A DNA stretch of 63,661 nt from JBHGBM01 sp041946965 (GCA_041946965.1 JBHGBM010000027.1:1-63661); one strand, 5' to 3'. Counted from the first letter of the stretch, positions 7,305-16,660 are shown. Notes: a model not told the origin generated them from the letters alone. Numbers and translations are program-made.

Positions 7305-9707
7305 TCAACGGCGCGGGAACGGCTTGGCGTAGCCTTTCACAGAATGCCAGATCGCCAGGTTGAGCGTTTCCTCGTCGGCGGCGTCCGGTTCGGAAAAATC
7401 CATTGCCAGGGAAGCCGCCGCCAGCCGCCGTGGAAGGCCTCTGAGGCCGGCAAGGGGCGGGTTCATCTCGTCGAGCGGGACGCGGTTGGGCAGCGCCGCG
7501 TACGGCGAGAAGTCCGGTTCCCCGGTGAATACCGAGAACATCGGATCGGCCGCGAGGTCGAACTGGTTGGTGGGAGGCAGGCCGAGGATCTGCTCGATGG
7601 TCCGGTACATGTTGATGGTCGTGTAAAAGGTGCTGTCCACGGCCTTGCGCCGCACCCAGGGGCCGATCGCCATCCCCACCGTGCGGTGGCCTTCCACGTG
7701 GTCCGTGCCGTTCTGCGCGTCGTCTTCGGTGACGAAGATCACGGACTGGCTCCAGTAGCGGCTGCGCGAAATCGCCTCCACCACGCGGCCGAGCGCGAGG
7801 TCGTTGTCGGCCACGCAGGCGCGCGGCGTGGGGTAGCCCGGCGCCGTGCCGCTGGTGTGGTTCTGCGGCAGCAGCAGCACCACCAGCCGCGGCAGGTTGC
7901 CGTTCCTTTCAAATTCGCGGAACTCTTTGAGGAACTCGTCCACCCGCAGTTGGTCAGTCACCTTCATGTCGAAGGCCGGGTAATTGGCCGGATAGATGTC
8001 GCGCAAACCCAACACCACGGGCTCGGAGCGAATGGCGATCTTCCTCGCGCCGCTCTTCCAGTCTTTGTAGATGTCCAGCCACCCGGCGTTCGCCGGCGAA
8101 ATGGCGGTCTTGCCCCGCTCGCCGTAAGACCGCACGCTCAAGCCGTGCGCCCTGGCGTTGTCCCAAAGAAAATCGGTGGGGGCGAACAGCATGGGGTTGG
8201 CGTCGTTGCGACCGTTGCCGTACTTGTGCAACCAGTCGCTGGCGTAGCCCTGGGTGCACCAGCGGTGTCCCAAAGCCGACTGGTCCCCGGGCGCGTAGTA
8301 GTTATCGAGCAGCACGTAGCGCTCGGCCAGCGCATGATGGTTGGGCGTCACCTCGCGGCCGAATTGCACCAGCGACGCGTCGCCGTTGCCCTGCGGCAGG
8401 TCGCCGAAAACCTGGTCGTAGGTGCGGTTCTCCTTGATGATGTAGAAGACGTGCCGCACTGGCGAGAGGCGCCCCGCGGCGCTCTGCCCGACGCGGTTGT
8501 TGCGCATCACCTGCCGCGTGAAGCCCTCCAGTTGCGCCCGCGGCGGCATGTCCAGCGCGGAAACCACCCCCACCCGGTCGCGGTAGCTCCGCCCCTTCTC
8601 CCTGGGCGGTGCGATGGAGCCGAACCCGTAACCGTTCGCCACGTAAAGCCGCTTGCCGTCCGCCACGACCGCGGTGGGATACCAGCCGGTGGGGATGAAG
8701 CCGCGCAGCGCCTTGGGCCCGCCCTCCGGGTCCACCACGGCCACGGCGTTGTTGGCGGCGTTGGCCACGTAGAGCGTCTTGCCGTCGCCGCTGAAAGCCA
8801 GCGCGTTGGGCGAGCTGCCCAGCGGCGCCGCGCGAAACAGCCGTACATCGATGGTCTTCACCACGCGGTTCGTCTTTGTGTCGATGACCGAAAGCGAGTC
8901 GCTGTTGGCATTGGCCACGTAGAGCCGCGCGCCCGAAGGGCTCAGGGCCATGCCGCTCGGGTGCAGGCCGGTGTCGATGTGCCGCAACACAACTCCCGCG
9001 GCGGTGTCCACCACCGAGACCGTGCCGCTCGCCGGAATGCCCGTGCGCGGGTCGAGCACCACCGGGAAACCGCCGTAGGTCACGTCATGGGGACCTGGCC
9101 GCCGTCCGCCCCAGTTGCTCACATACAGCCTGGTTCCGGCCAGGACCGCGGTATATGGGTAGCTGCCTACGGCGATCTCCCGCGCCACGCGCCGCGTTTC
9201 CAGATCGATCTCCGCCACGGCATGCTTCAGGTTGAGGGCCACGAAAAGCCGGCGGCCATCGGCGCTCAACGTGAGGCCGCTTGGCGCCGCGCCGGGAATC
9301 TCCACCGCCCCGGCCGGCTCAAAACCTCGAGTGCCGCGGGCGAGGACCTTGACGTCGCCGTCGCGCCCGCCGCCCACGTACAGCCTGTCGCCGGAGGCGC
9401 TGAACGCCACGCCCGCGAAGCTGTCCCCCACCGGGATGGCCTGGACGGCCTTCCAGTTACGTGTATCGATGAGGTGCACGTGGCGCGGGTTGAAATTGCT
9501 CCCCGTCACCACCGCCAGCACGTTGCCGTCCGGGCTGCGCGCCATGCCGAGCGGGCGGTCGCTGACCTCCACGTGCTCCCCCGCCGGCGTCAGGGTCTGC
9601 CCGGTAGGTATGAGAAAACTGCCGTCCGGCTGCCGCCCCGCATGGCGGGTCTCGAACAGGCCGAACGCCGCCAGCGCCAGGGCGGCCAGGAATGGAAACT
9701 TCCGCAT
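7305..9707 (-). CDS. YncE-like beta-propeller / alkaline-phosphatase-type phosphoesterase fusion
   Basis: This 800-residue secreted protein starts at MRKFPFLAALALAAFGLF, a signal peptide. Residues about 40-430 are a seven-bladed YncE-like propeller with repeated blades such as LYVANANSDSLSVID and LYVANAANNAVAVVD. The C-terminal half belongs to the phosphoesterase family, with NRTYDQVFGDL, a central GDQSALGHRW and FVTEDDAQNGTDHVEGHR near the end carrying probable metal ligands. Such propeller/phosphatase fusions are common in Acidobacteria; the substrate is unknown. It is divergent from the sulfatase gene, with only about 31-58 bases between starts. No strong ribosome binding site is seen upstream. 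Confidence 0.9.
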   Translation of the reverse strand: MRKFPFLAALALAAFGLFETRHAGRQPDGSFLIPTGQTLTPAGEHVEVSDRPLGMARSPDGNVLAVVTGSNFNPRHVHLIDTRNWKAVQAIPVGDSFAGVAFSASGDRLYVGGGRDGDVKVLARGTRGFEPAGAVEIPGAAPSGLTLSADGRRLFVALNLKHAVAEIDLETRRVAREIAVGSYPYTAVLAGTRLYVSNWGGRRPGPHDVTYGGFPVVLDPRTGIPASGTVSVVDTAAGVVLRHIDTGLHPSGMALSPSGARLYVANANSDSLSVIDTKTNRVVKTIDVRLFRAAPLGSSPNALAFSGDGKTLYVANAANNAVAVVDPEGGPKALRGFIPTGWYPTAVVADGKRLYVANGYGFGSIAPPREKGRSYRDRVGVVSALDMPPRAQLEGFTRQVMRNNRVGQSAAGRLSPVRHVFYIIKENRTYDQVFGDLPQGNGDASLVQFGREVTPNHHALAERYVLLDNYYAPGDQSALGHRWCTQGYASDWLHKYGNGRNDANPMLFAPTDFLWDNARAHGLSVRSYGERGKTAISPANAGWLDIYKDWKSGARKIAIRSEPVVLGLRDIYPANYPAFDMKVTDQLRVDEFLKEFREFERNGNLPRLVVLLLPQNHTSGTAPGYPTPRACVADNDLALGRVVEAISRSRYWSQSVIFVTEDDAQNGTDHVEGHRTVGMAIGPWVRRKAVDSTFYTTINMYRTIEQILGLPPTNQFDLAADPMFSVFTGEPDFSPYAALPNRVPLDEMNPPLAGLRGLPRRLAAASLAMDFSEPDAADEETLNLAIWHSVKGYAKPFPRR

Positions 9708-9710
9708 GGA

Positions 9711-9740
9711 ACTGTAGTGTAGCGAGAGGTGCGCTACAGT
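9711..9740. promoter_or_regulatory. Inverted repeat in the divergent phosphoesterase/sulfatase spacer
   Basis: TGTAGCG (9718-9724) and CGCTACA (9732-9738) form a perfect inverted repeat with a 7-base centre. An outer pair ACTGTAG (9711-9717) / CTACAGT (9734-9740) is nested with it. It could be an operator or an RNA hairpin; the GAGAGG ribosome binding site lies in or beside the loop. Function is not known. Confidence 0.4.
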
Positions 9741-11613
9741 GGGCTGGATGCCTTCCGAAAGCCGTATGACCCGCCGCGGGTTCGCCGCCGCGCTGGGCTC
9801 CGGCGCGCTGGCCGCCGCCCCGTCCGCACCGCGCCCCAACATTCTGTGGATCACCTGCGAGGATACCGGGCCGCACCTGCATGCGTGCGGAGACGCGTAT
9901 TCCGTCACGCCCAACCTTGACAAACTCGCCGCGCGGGGCCTGTTGTACCACAACGCGTGGTCCAACGCGCCGGTTTGCGCGCCCGCCCGCACCACCATCA
10001 TCAGCGGCGTGTATCCGACCTCGACCGGCGGCGAGCACATGCGCTCCATGACGCAGCTCGCGCCGGAGATGAAGATGTACCCGCAATACCTCCGCGAAGC
10101 GGGCTACTACTGCACGAACAACTCCAAGGAAGATTACAACCTTGCCAAGCCCGGCGAGGTCTGGGACGAATCCAGCCCGCGTGCGCACTACAACAAGCGC
10201 GCCGCCGGCCAGCCGTTCTTCGCCATCTTCAACCTGACCATCACGCACGAAAGCCAGGTCCGCCGCCGTCCGCACACCCTGGTGCACGACCCGGCCGGAG
10301 TGCGCGTCCCCGCCTATCACCCCGATACGCCGGAAGTGCGCCACGACTGGGCGCAGTACTACGACAACATCACCACCATGGACGGGCAGGCGGGCAAGCT
10401 GCTGGAAGAACTCCAGGGCGCGGGACTCGCCGAGGAGACCATCGTGTTCTTTTACGGCGACCACGGCCCGGGCATGCCGCGATCGAAGCGCTGGCCCTAC
10501 AACTCCGGGCTGAACGTCTCCATCGTGGCTTCCATCCCGAAGAAGTTCGCCCACCTCGCGCCGCCCGAGTATCGGGCAGGCGCGAAGACGGACCGGCTGG
10601 TGGGCTTTGTCGATCTGGCCCCCACGCTGCTGAGCCTGGCCGGCATACGCCCGCCCGACTACTACCAGGGGCAGGCCTTCATGGGCCGCTACCAGCAGCC
10701 CGAGCGCCCGTACAACTACGGTTTCCGCGGCCGCATGGACGAGCGCTACGACCTGGTGCGCTCCGTGCGCGATAAGCGCTACGTTTACATCCGCAACTAC
10801 ATGCCGCACAAGATCTACGGCCAGCACATCGCCTACATGTTCGAAACCCCCACCACCCAGGTTTGGAAGCGGCTCTACGACGAAGGCAAGCTGAAGCCCG
10901 AGCAACGCACCTTCTGGGAGACGAAAGCGCCGGAGGAGTTGTACGACCTCCGGAGCGATCCCGACGAAGTTCACAACCTGGCCGCTGATCCGAAGCACCG
11001 CGCCACGCTCGAACGGCTGCGCGCCGCCGAGCGCGAACAGGCACTGAAGATCCGCGACGTGGGCCTGCTGCCCGAGGACGAAATCCACAGCCGCGCGCGC
11101 GGCGGCGCGCCGTACACCATGGGGCACGACCCCAAGCGCTACCCCATTGAGAAAGTCTTGCAGGCGGCCGAAGCGGCATCATCGCTGAAGCCCGACGCGC
11201 CGCTCGCGAAACTGCTCTCCGATCCCGACAGCGCGGTGCGCTATTGGGGTGCTATGGGGCTGCTGATGCGCGGCGCCGGAACGGTCAAGGCCAACGAGAA
11301 GTTGTTACTCACCGCGCTGGAGGACTCCGCACCCGCCGTCTGCATCGCCGCCGCCGAAGCGCTGGGCCGCTACGGAAGCGACGCCGCGGCGCGGAAGGCG
11401 CAATCCACCCTGATCGCGCTCGCCCCCGCCGATAAGAACGGCGCTTACGTCTCCATGGAAGCGCTCAACGCCATCGACGCGCTCGGCAAGAAAGCCGCGC
11501 CGCTCAAGTCCGCCATCGAGGCGCTGCCGCGCGAAGACCCCAAGGCCGACAAGCGCGTCAGCCGCGAGTACATTAACAACCTGATCCGGCACATCCTGGC
11601 AACGCTGGCGTAA
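9739..11613 (+). CDS. Sulfatase (type I, Cys-type) with C-terminal HEAT-like repeats
   Basis: The gene encodes 624 residues if it starts at the GTG at 9739, which has GAGAGG nine bases upstream; ATG 9748 or 9766 are alternatives, and all retain the Tat-like MTRRGFAAALGSGALAA leader. The sulfatase domain starts with PNILWITCEDTG; Cys80-Ala-Pro-Ala-Arg84 is the CxPxR motif whose Cys is converted to formylglycine, and FYGDHGPG supplies metal ligands. The domain ends near residue 470. The last ~150 residues (PDSAVRYWGAMGLL, APAVCIAAAEALGRYG) look like HEAT repeats. It probably desulfates a polysaccharide or glycoconjugate. The next gene begins 1 base after the stop. Confidence 0.9.
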   Translation: MGWMPSESRMTRRGFAAALGSGALAAAPSAPRPNILWITCEDTGPHLHACGDAYSVTPNLDKLAARGLLYHNAWSNAPVCAPARTTIISGVYPTSTGGEHMRSMTQLAPEMKMYPQYLREAGYYCTNNSKEDYNLAKPGEVWDESSPRAHYNKRAAGQPFFAIFNLTITHESQVRRRPHTLVHDPAGVRVPAYHPDTPEVRHDWAQYYDNITTMDGQAGKLLEELQGAGLAEETIVFFYGDHGPGMPRSKRWPYNSGLNVSIVASIPKKFAHLAPPEYRAGAKTDRLVGFVDLAPTLLSLAGIRPPDYYQGQAFMGRYQQPERPYNYGFRGRMDERYDLVRSVRDKRYVYIRNYMPHKIYGQHIAYMFETPTTQVWKRLYDEGKLKPEQRTFWETKAPEELYDLRSDPDEVHNLAADPKHRATLERLRAAEREQALKIRDVGLLPEDEIHSRARGGAPYTMGHDPKRYPIEKVLQAAEAASSLKPDAPLAKLLSDPDSAVRYWGAMGLLMRGAGTVKANEKLLLTALEDSAPAVCIAAAEALGRYGSDAAARKAQSTLIALAPADKNGAYVSMEALNAIDALGKKAAPLKSAIEALPREDPKADKRVSREYINNLIRHILATLA

Positions 11614-11614
11614 T

Positions 11615-12139
11615 ATGCAGGATGCCCGTATCGAGTTGCTTTCCGCCCCCGCGCGGTGGGAACTGAAGACCCTGCGCGCGCTGTTCACGCCCGAGGCGAA
11701 AGCGCTCGGCTACAGCGTTCGCAAGGGCGAGTACGCGTTTCTGACGGTCGCGGAGGGCGAGGTACGGCGCTCCCTCGTGCTGCTCGACATGCAGCCGCGC
11801 GCGCTGGTGGCCTTCGACCTGGGCGCGAAGGGGAAACTCGAGGTGCTCGGCGCGAAAGCCGACGAGCCGCTCGAAAGCCTTGATCTCGCCGGCGTGCGCA
11901 TCGCGAACCGCGCGGTCCTGTTCCGCACTGAAGCCACCATGGCGCGCGACGCGGTCTCCTACGTCGTCGAGGGCGGCGGGAAGCTGAAACACCTGATCAC
12001 CGGCCTCGCCCCGGGCGACTGGTCCATCTGGTGGAACGGCTGGCTCGAAGACCCCGGCGTGTTCGTAGAGCCGAGCGCCGGCTGCCTGTACTTCGAAGGC
12101 AACGCGGGCAGCTACTTCCTGCGCCGCGTCAGCCGGTAA
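11615..12139 (+). CDS. Hypothetical protein, sulfatase-linked
   Basis: This 174-residue protein has no signal peptide or membrane segment. The sequence is a mix of beta-strand-like stretches (YSVRKGEYAFLTVAEGEV, GDWSIWWNGW, CLYFEGNAGSYFL). The last part resembles the C-terminal beta-sandwich seen in some heparinase/alginate-lyase proteins, but this is weak. It starts one base after the sulfatase stop, so it is almost certainly co-translated with the sulfatase. I do not recognise the family, and the function should not be inferred beyond the link to sulfated glycan breakdown. Confidence 0.7.
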   Translation: MQDARIELLSAPARWELKTLRALFTPEAKALGYSVRKGEYAFLTVAEGEVRRSLVLLDMQPRALVAFDLGAKGKLEVLGAKADEPLESLDLAGVRIANRAVLFRTEATMARDAVSYVVEGGGKLKHLITGLAPGDWSIWWNGWLEDPGVFVEPSAGCLYFEGNAGSYFLRRVSR

Positions 12140-12284
12140 TAAATGCCCGCGCCAGTGAGCGCTCGCAGGCTTTCCCCGTCTCCCCGCATCGACGGCAACA
12201 GCAGCGCCAGAGCGTGCAGCATGGCCCGTCCGGAAACGCCCAGTGCGTCCTTAGGGAGCCGTGGCAGACGGGTGGAACTTCGGA

Positions 12285-13313
12285 CTAGCGCTGCACGCGG
12301 CCGGAGCCGCCGCCCTTCAGCAATGCCTGCACCTCGGCGACGGTGAAGCGGTTGAAGTCGCCCGGGATGGAGTGTTTCAGGCAGCTTGCGGCCACGGCGA
12401 ATTCGAGCGATTCGGCGTCACTGGCGAAATTCTGCATGCCGTAGATCAGGCCGGCCGCGAAGGAATCGCCGCCGCCCACGCGGTCCACGATGTGGGTGAT
12501 GTCGTAATGCCGGCTCACCAGGAACTCGCGGCGGTTGTTCAGGCACGCCGACCAGCCGTTGTGGGAAGCGCTGAAGGATTCACGCAGCGTAATGGCAATG
12601 GCTTTCAAGTTGGGATAGGCGGAGAGTACTTTTTCCGTGAGCTGGCGGTACTTGTCGCGGTCCAGCTTGCCGGATTCCACGTCCACTTCGGCCTGGATGC
12701 CCAGCGCCTTCTGGCAGTCCTCCTCGTTGGCGATAGCCACATCGGCGAACTTCACCAGTTCGCTCATGACCTCGGCGGCGGGCTTTCCCCACTTCCACAG
12801 GTTCTTGCGGTAGTTGAGGTCGCAGGAAACGGTGAGTCCCCCGGCGCGCGCTTTCTCGACGGACTGGAGCGCGAGCGCGGCGGCGGTGGCGCTGATGGCC
12901 GGGGTGATGCCGGTGATGTGGAACCAGCCCGCGCCTTCGAAGGTGCGGTCCCAGTCGATATCGCCCGGTTTGGCGACGGCGATAGCGCTATTCTCGCGGT
13001 CGTAGACCACCTTGGAGGGGCGCTGGTTGGCGCCCGGCTCGACGAAGTAGATGCCCATACGGCCTTTGCCGCGCACGATCTTCGAGGTGTCCACGCCGAA
13101 GCGGCGCAGTTCGCCCACAATGCCGTCGGCGATGGGGTTGTCCGGCAGCACGGTTACATATGCCGCGGGGGCGCCGAACACCGCCAGCGCCACCGCCACA
13201 TTCGCCTCGCCCCCGCCGGGCGTGGCCACAAACTGGGGGCTTTGCAGGAAGCGCTCGAAGCCGGGAGGCGCGAGCCGGAGCATGATCTCACCGAAGGTGA
13301 CAGTGGGTTTCAT
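12285..13313 (-). CDS. kdgK: 2-keto-3-deoxygluconate kinase (PfkB-family sugar kinase)
   Basis: This 342-residue cytoplasmic kinase of the ribokinase/PfkB family opens with VTFGEIMLRLAPPGFERFLQ, typical of KDG kinases. It has the first PfkB signature around TPGGGEANVAVAL (31-43) and the second, VDRVGGGDSFAAGLIYG, with the catalytic Asp near residue 280. It would phosphorylate 2-keto-3-deoxygluconate to KDPG, feeding uronate or pectin/alginate breakdown products into central metabolism. This fits the neighbouring exported carbohydrate-active enzymes. It is convergent with the sulfatase-linked gene, with 145 bases between them in which I see no gene. Specificity within the PfkB family is inferred from overall sequence. 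Confidence 0.85.
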   Translation of the reverse strand: MKPTVTFGEIMLRLAPPGFERFLQSPQFVATPGGGEANVAVALAVFGAPAAYVTVLPDNPIADGIVGELRRFGVDTSKIVRGKGRMGIYFVEPGANQRPSKVVYDRENSAIAVAKPGDIDWDRTFEGAGWFHITGITPAISATAAALALQSVEKARAGGLTVSCDLNYRKNLWKWGKPAAEVMSELVKFADVAIANEEDCQKALGIQAEVDVESGKLDRDKYRQLTEKVLSAYPNLKAIAITLRESFSASHNGWSACLNNRREFLVSRHYDITHIVDRVGGGDSFAAGLIYGMQNFASDAESLEFAVAASCLKHSIPGDFNRFTVAEVQALLKGGGSGRVQR

Positions 13314-13326
13314 AGGAAAACTGATT

Positions 13327-14424
13327 TTATTCTTTTACCGCAACGGCGTCCACTGCGAAGCCGGCGTCCATGGCGGGCAGTCCTTCGAAGGGCAGCATGG
13401 TGCCGGCGGGCGGGCGCGCGGCGTCGAAGAAATCCGCGCGGACTCTAAGTACCTGCGCGGCCAGAGACGGGGAGAGCGGGTACAGGCCCACGAACACGGC
13501 GCGCTTGAGCGACGTGCCGGCCTGCTCCAGCGATTTTTCCAGGCGCTCGAAGGCGAGCCGGGCGTCGCTATCCTGAAAACCGAAGCTGGCCTGCGTCCCG
13601 GTGAACACCAGGCGCGGGGCGGCAACCAGCGAGGCTTGGGAAAGGCCGTTTTTCTGCACCGCGCGGAACTCGACCGGGGAGGCGGGCGCGCGAACGAGCC
13701 GCGCCACGGCTTCGCAATTGCAGACCGCGCGCCCGGGAGCGCGCTGCACCTGGACGAAGTTCTGGACGGCGCGGGGATATTCCGTGGCCGCCTTGACGCG
13801 CACGTCGATCCAGCGATCGAGCGAGCTGAGGAAGCAGGTGAGGCGCAGCACGCCCTCGGGCGCGGCGCCGGCGGCGGCCAGCGCCGTCCGCAATCCCGCC
13901 AAAGATTTTTCGGCCAGCGGCGCGACCGGATCGAGCGGGCCATCCGATTCCGCCGCCTGTCCCGAGAGGAAAACCACGCCCTGCGGATTCACTTCCTTGC
14001 GCGCCACGGCGGCGGCTTCCAGGACCACCTGCGCGCCCTCGAGCGGCAGTGCGCCCACCTGTACCAGGCTGAGCGCGGGCAGCGGCTGGCGGCGCTCGGT
14101 GAAGGTTTCGCTCACGACGTCGCGCACGCGCCGCATGTCGCCGGTGCCGGCCACGAACGCCCGCAGTTTCACAATGGCGCTGCCGCCCGCGGCCCGTGTG
14201 ACGGCGCGCAGCGCATCGCGCACCTGCTGGGAGAGCAAACCCTTGCCGGAGAGCGGGGAGACGTAGAAGGCCAGGCGCCGCGTTTCCGCCGTGACGGTAG
14301 CGGGCAGTTCCCTGGGAAGCTCCAGGACCTGGGTCTCTTCTTCCTTCTTCTGTTTCTTCTTTCCGAGTGGATACGCGGCGGCCGCAAGCAGCACGGCGAG
14401 CACTAGAAACCCGCAGCGACGCAT
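13327..14424 (-). CDS. Exported protein with two RidA (YjgF/YER057c/UK114)-like domains
   Basis: The 365 residues begin with a signal peptide (MRRCGFLVLAVLLAAAAYPLG) and a Lys/Glu-rich linker. Two RidA-like units follow, about 65-215 and 245-365, with segments such as FLSGQAAESDGPL, LRLTCFLSSLDRWIDV, PRLVFTGTQASFGF and LKRAVFVGLYPLSP. RidA proteins deaminate reactive enamine/imine intermediates in the cytosol; an exported tandem version probably has a different role, and conservation of the catalytic Arg was not established. It lies 13 bases after kdgK on the same strand, with kdgK downstream. The start was chosen at the signal peptide. Confidence 0.75.
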   Translation of the reverse strand: MRRCGFLVLAVLLAAAAYPLGKKKQKKEEETQVLELPRELPATVTAETRRLAFYVSPLSGKGLLSQQVRDALRAVTRAAGGSAIVKLRAFVAGTGDMRRVRDVVSETFTERRQPLPALSLVQVGALPLEGAQVVLEAAAVARKEVNPQGVVFLSGQAAESDGPLDPVAPLAEKSLAGLRTALAAAGAAPEGVLRLTCFLSSLDRWIDVRVKAATEYPRAVQNFVQVQRAPGRAVCNCEAVARLVRAPASPVEFRAVQKNGLSQASLVAAPRLVFTGTQASFGFQDSDARLAFERLEKSLEQAGTSLKRAVFVGLYPLSPSLAAQVLRVRADFFDAARPPAGTMLPFEGLPAMDAGFAVDAVAVKE

Positions 14425-14484
14425 AGACTTACCCGATTGTACCGCTCCGGACCGCGGCGCGCGGGATGTTACCCTCGTGTATAT

Positions 14485-16101
14485 ATGGCGCGTTTTTCCG
14501 GCCTGATTGTTGTGGTGTGCGCGGCGCTGGCGGCGCGTGCGGACGACCTCTCCGCGCAGCGCATCCGCGCGCACGTGAAGTTTCTTTCCAGCGACCTGAT
14601 GGAGGGCCGCGGGGTGGGGGCGCGGGGCGGCGATCTCGCCACGGGGTACCTGGCCGCGCAGTTCGAGCTCGCCGGGCTTCAGCCCGCGGGCGACCAGGGA
14701 GCCTACTTCCAGCGGGTGCCGCTGGTGGGCGTGGAAACCAAAAGCAGCGCACGGCTCTCCGCAGCCGGCCGCGGCCGCACGGCGGATTTCCGCTGGATCG
14801 ACGACTGGGTGGGCGCCAGCAACACCCAGGCGTCCGAAACCCGCCTGGATGCCGAAGCCGTGTTCGTGGGTCACGGCATCGTGGCGCCGGAGTACAAGTG
14901 GAACGATTACGAGGGCGCCGACGTGCGCGGCAAGATCGTGGTGCTGTTCACCAATGAGCCGCCCTCCACCGATCCCGCCTTTTTCAACGGCCGGGCGCTC
15001 ACCTATTACGGCCGCTGGACGTACAAGTTCGAAGAGGCGCTGCGGCAGGGCGCCCTCGGAGCCATAATCATCCACACCACGCCGACGGCGGGATACGGAT
15101 GGCCGGTGGTGCGCAACTCCTGGGGCCGCGAGCAACCCTTCGTGCGGCTGGCGAAGGGCGAGCGCGGGCTGTCGCTGGCGGCATGGGTCACCGGGGAAGC
15201 GGGGGCGAGAATGCTGGCTCTGGCCGGGCGCACCCCCGAGGAACTACTCAAGCTCGCCGGCAGCAGCGGCTTCCGCGCCATTCCGCTTGGCATCCGCATC
15301 TCCGGCGCACTGCCCACCAGGATCCGCGAAATCCAGACGCGCAACGTCGTGGCGATGGTTCCCGGCAGCGATCCGAAGCTGAAATCCGAGGCGGTGGTGT
15401 TCACCGCGCACTGGGACCACCTGGGGGTGGGAACGCCGGTGAACGGGGACGCAATCTACAACGGCGCGGTGGACAACGCCACCGGATGCGGCATTCTGCT
15501 GGAACTGGCGCGCGCCTGGGCGGCGCTGCCGCAGAAACCGCGCCGCTCCGCGGTATTCGCCGCGGTGACCGCCGAGGAGGGCGGACTGCGGGGCTCGGAG
15601 TTCTACGCGCAGCACCCGGCGATCCCCGCGGGCAAGACCGCCGTGGCGTTCAACTTCGATGCGATCTTTCCGTTCGGTATCACCCGCGACGTGGTGGTGA
15701 CCGGCGCCGAGCGCACCACCTTCTGGCCGGTGGTGGAGCAGACGGCCCGCCGCATGCGATTGACGATCAAGCCGGATCCGCGTCCCGAGCAGGGCAGTTA
15801 TTACCGCTCCGACCACTTCTCGATGGCGCGCGCGGGCATCCCCGCATTTACGATCGGCGGCGGATCGGAGTTCGAGGGAAAATCCAACGGCTTTGCGGAG
15901 CAGCTTTTCCGCGAATTCAATGCCAGGCATTATCACGAGCCGAGCGACGAGTTTCAGGAGGACTGGGATTTCTCGGGACTCGAGCAGAAAGCGCGCTTCG
16001 CCCTGCTGATGGGGCTGGACGCGGCGAACCAGGGCGCCCTGCCTACGTGGAACGAGGGCGACGAATTTCGCGCGGCGCGAGAGAAAAGCCTTCAACAATA
16101 G
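14485..16101 (+). CDS. M28-family metallopeptidase with PA domain, secreted
   Basis: This 538-residue protein begins with MARFSGLIVVVCAALAARA, a signal peptide. An inserted protease-associated domain lies around 115-260 (VRGKIVVLF, GALGAIIIHT). The M28 catalytic domain follows: His309-Trp-Asp-His, the bridging Asp in GAVDNATG, the catalytic Glu pair in TAEEGG, Asp in VAFNFDAI, and the terminal His in YHEPSDEF, together binding two zinc ions. It would act as an aminopeptidase or related exopeptidase in the periplasm or outside the cell. It is divergent from the RidA-like gene across 60 bases. The earlier in-frame start was rejected because it lacks a signal peptide. Confidence 0.9.
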   Translation: MARFSGLIVVVCAALAARADDLSAQRIRAHVKFLSSDLMEGRGVGARGGDLATGYLAAQFELAGLQPAGDQGAYFQRVPLVGVETKSSARLSAAGRGRTADFRWIDDWVGASNTQASETRLDAEAVFVGHGIVAPEYKWNDYEGADVRGKIVVLFTNEPPSTDPAFFNGRALTYYGRWTYKFEEALRQGALGAIIIHTTPTAGYGWPVVRNSWGREQPFVRLAKGERGLSLAAWVTGEAGARMLALAGRTPEELLKLAGSSGFRAIPLGIRISGALPTRIREIQTRNVVAMVPGSDPKLKSEAVVFTAHWDHLGVGTPVNGDAIYNGAVDNATGCGILLELARAWAALPQKPRRSAVFAAVTAEEGGLRGSEFYAQHPAIPAGKTAVAFNFDAIFPFGITRDVVVTGAERTTFWPVVEQTARRMRLTIKPDPRPEQGSYYRSDHFSMARAGIPAFTIGGGSEFEGKSNGFAEQLFREFNARHYHEPSDEFQEDWDFSGLEQKARFALLMGLDAANQGALPTWNEGDEFRAAREKSLQQ

Positions 16102-16207
16102 GCCTTGCGGAGAGCTTTGTCAAGAACTCGATCTCACGCGCTTGCAACCTGATGCGAGGCGATTGACACGCGACTTAGGCAGATGTTACTCTCGCTCCGT
16201 TCCGCAC

Positions 16208-16660
16208 ATGCCTACACCTGCTCCGGGTTGTGAACAGCGCCCCCACATCCTTCTGGTCGATGACAATCATTACGGTCTGGCCGCGCGCAAAGCCGTCCTT
16301 CAGCAGAGCGGGTACTGGGTGGATACGGCGACGTGCGGCGAAGAGGCGCTCCAGCTTGTCCACGCCGCGAAGTTCGACCTCATCGTTACCGATTACAGAA
16401 TGCCGAACATGGACGGTAGCGAGCTGATCCGGCAGGTCCGCGAGGCGCACCCCTCGATTCGCGCGATCCTGTTGACGGGATTCGTCGATATGCTCGGGTT
16501 GACGGAAGAGAACACCGGTGCGGACATAGTGATCCAGAAGAGCGCCGGCGAAGTGGCGCACCTGGTGCGTTCCGCGCATCGTTTGGCGCCCGTGCGGGTT
16601 TCGCGCAGGCCCGTCCAATCGCAAGGTTCTCTGTTGCACAGGTCGCACCGGACCGGCTGA
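16208..16660 (+). CDS. Stand-alone response-regulator receiver protein
   Basis: The 150 residues form a CheY-like receiver: acidic pair Asp18-Asp19 in ILLVDDN, phosphoacceptor Asp62 in LIVTDYRMPNMDG, conserved Thr90 in ILLTGF and Lys111 in IVIQKSAGE. The ~25-residue Arg/Ser-rich tail has no recognised output domain. It would pass a phosphate between partners or act by protein contact. No sensor kinase is visible nearby, so its partner is unknown. The ATG at 16208 is preferred over an upstream in-frame start because the receiver fold begins soon after it. Confidence 0.9.
   Translation: MPTPAPGCEQRPHILLVDDNHYGLAARKAVLQQSGYWVDTATCGEEALQLVHAAKFDLIVTDYRMPNMDGSELIRQVREAHPSIRAILLTGFVDMLGLTEENTGADIVIQKSAGEVAHLVRSAHRLAPVRVSRRPVQSQGSLLHRSHRTG

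Noticed and set aside
7233..9722. Long plus-strand open frame opposite the YncE/phosphoesterase gene
   Set aside because: It is rich in Arg, His, Val and Gln without domains, as expected for the antisense of a GC-rich gene, while the minus strand has clear domains and a signal peptide.
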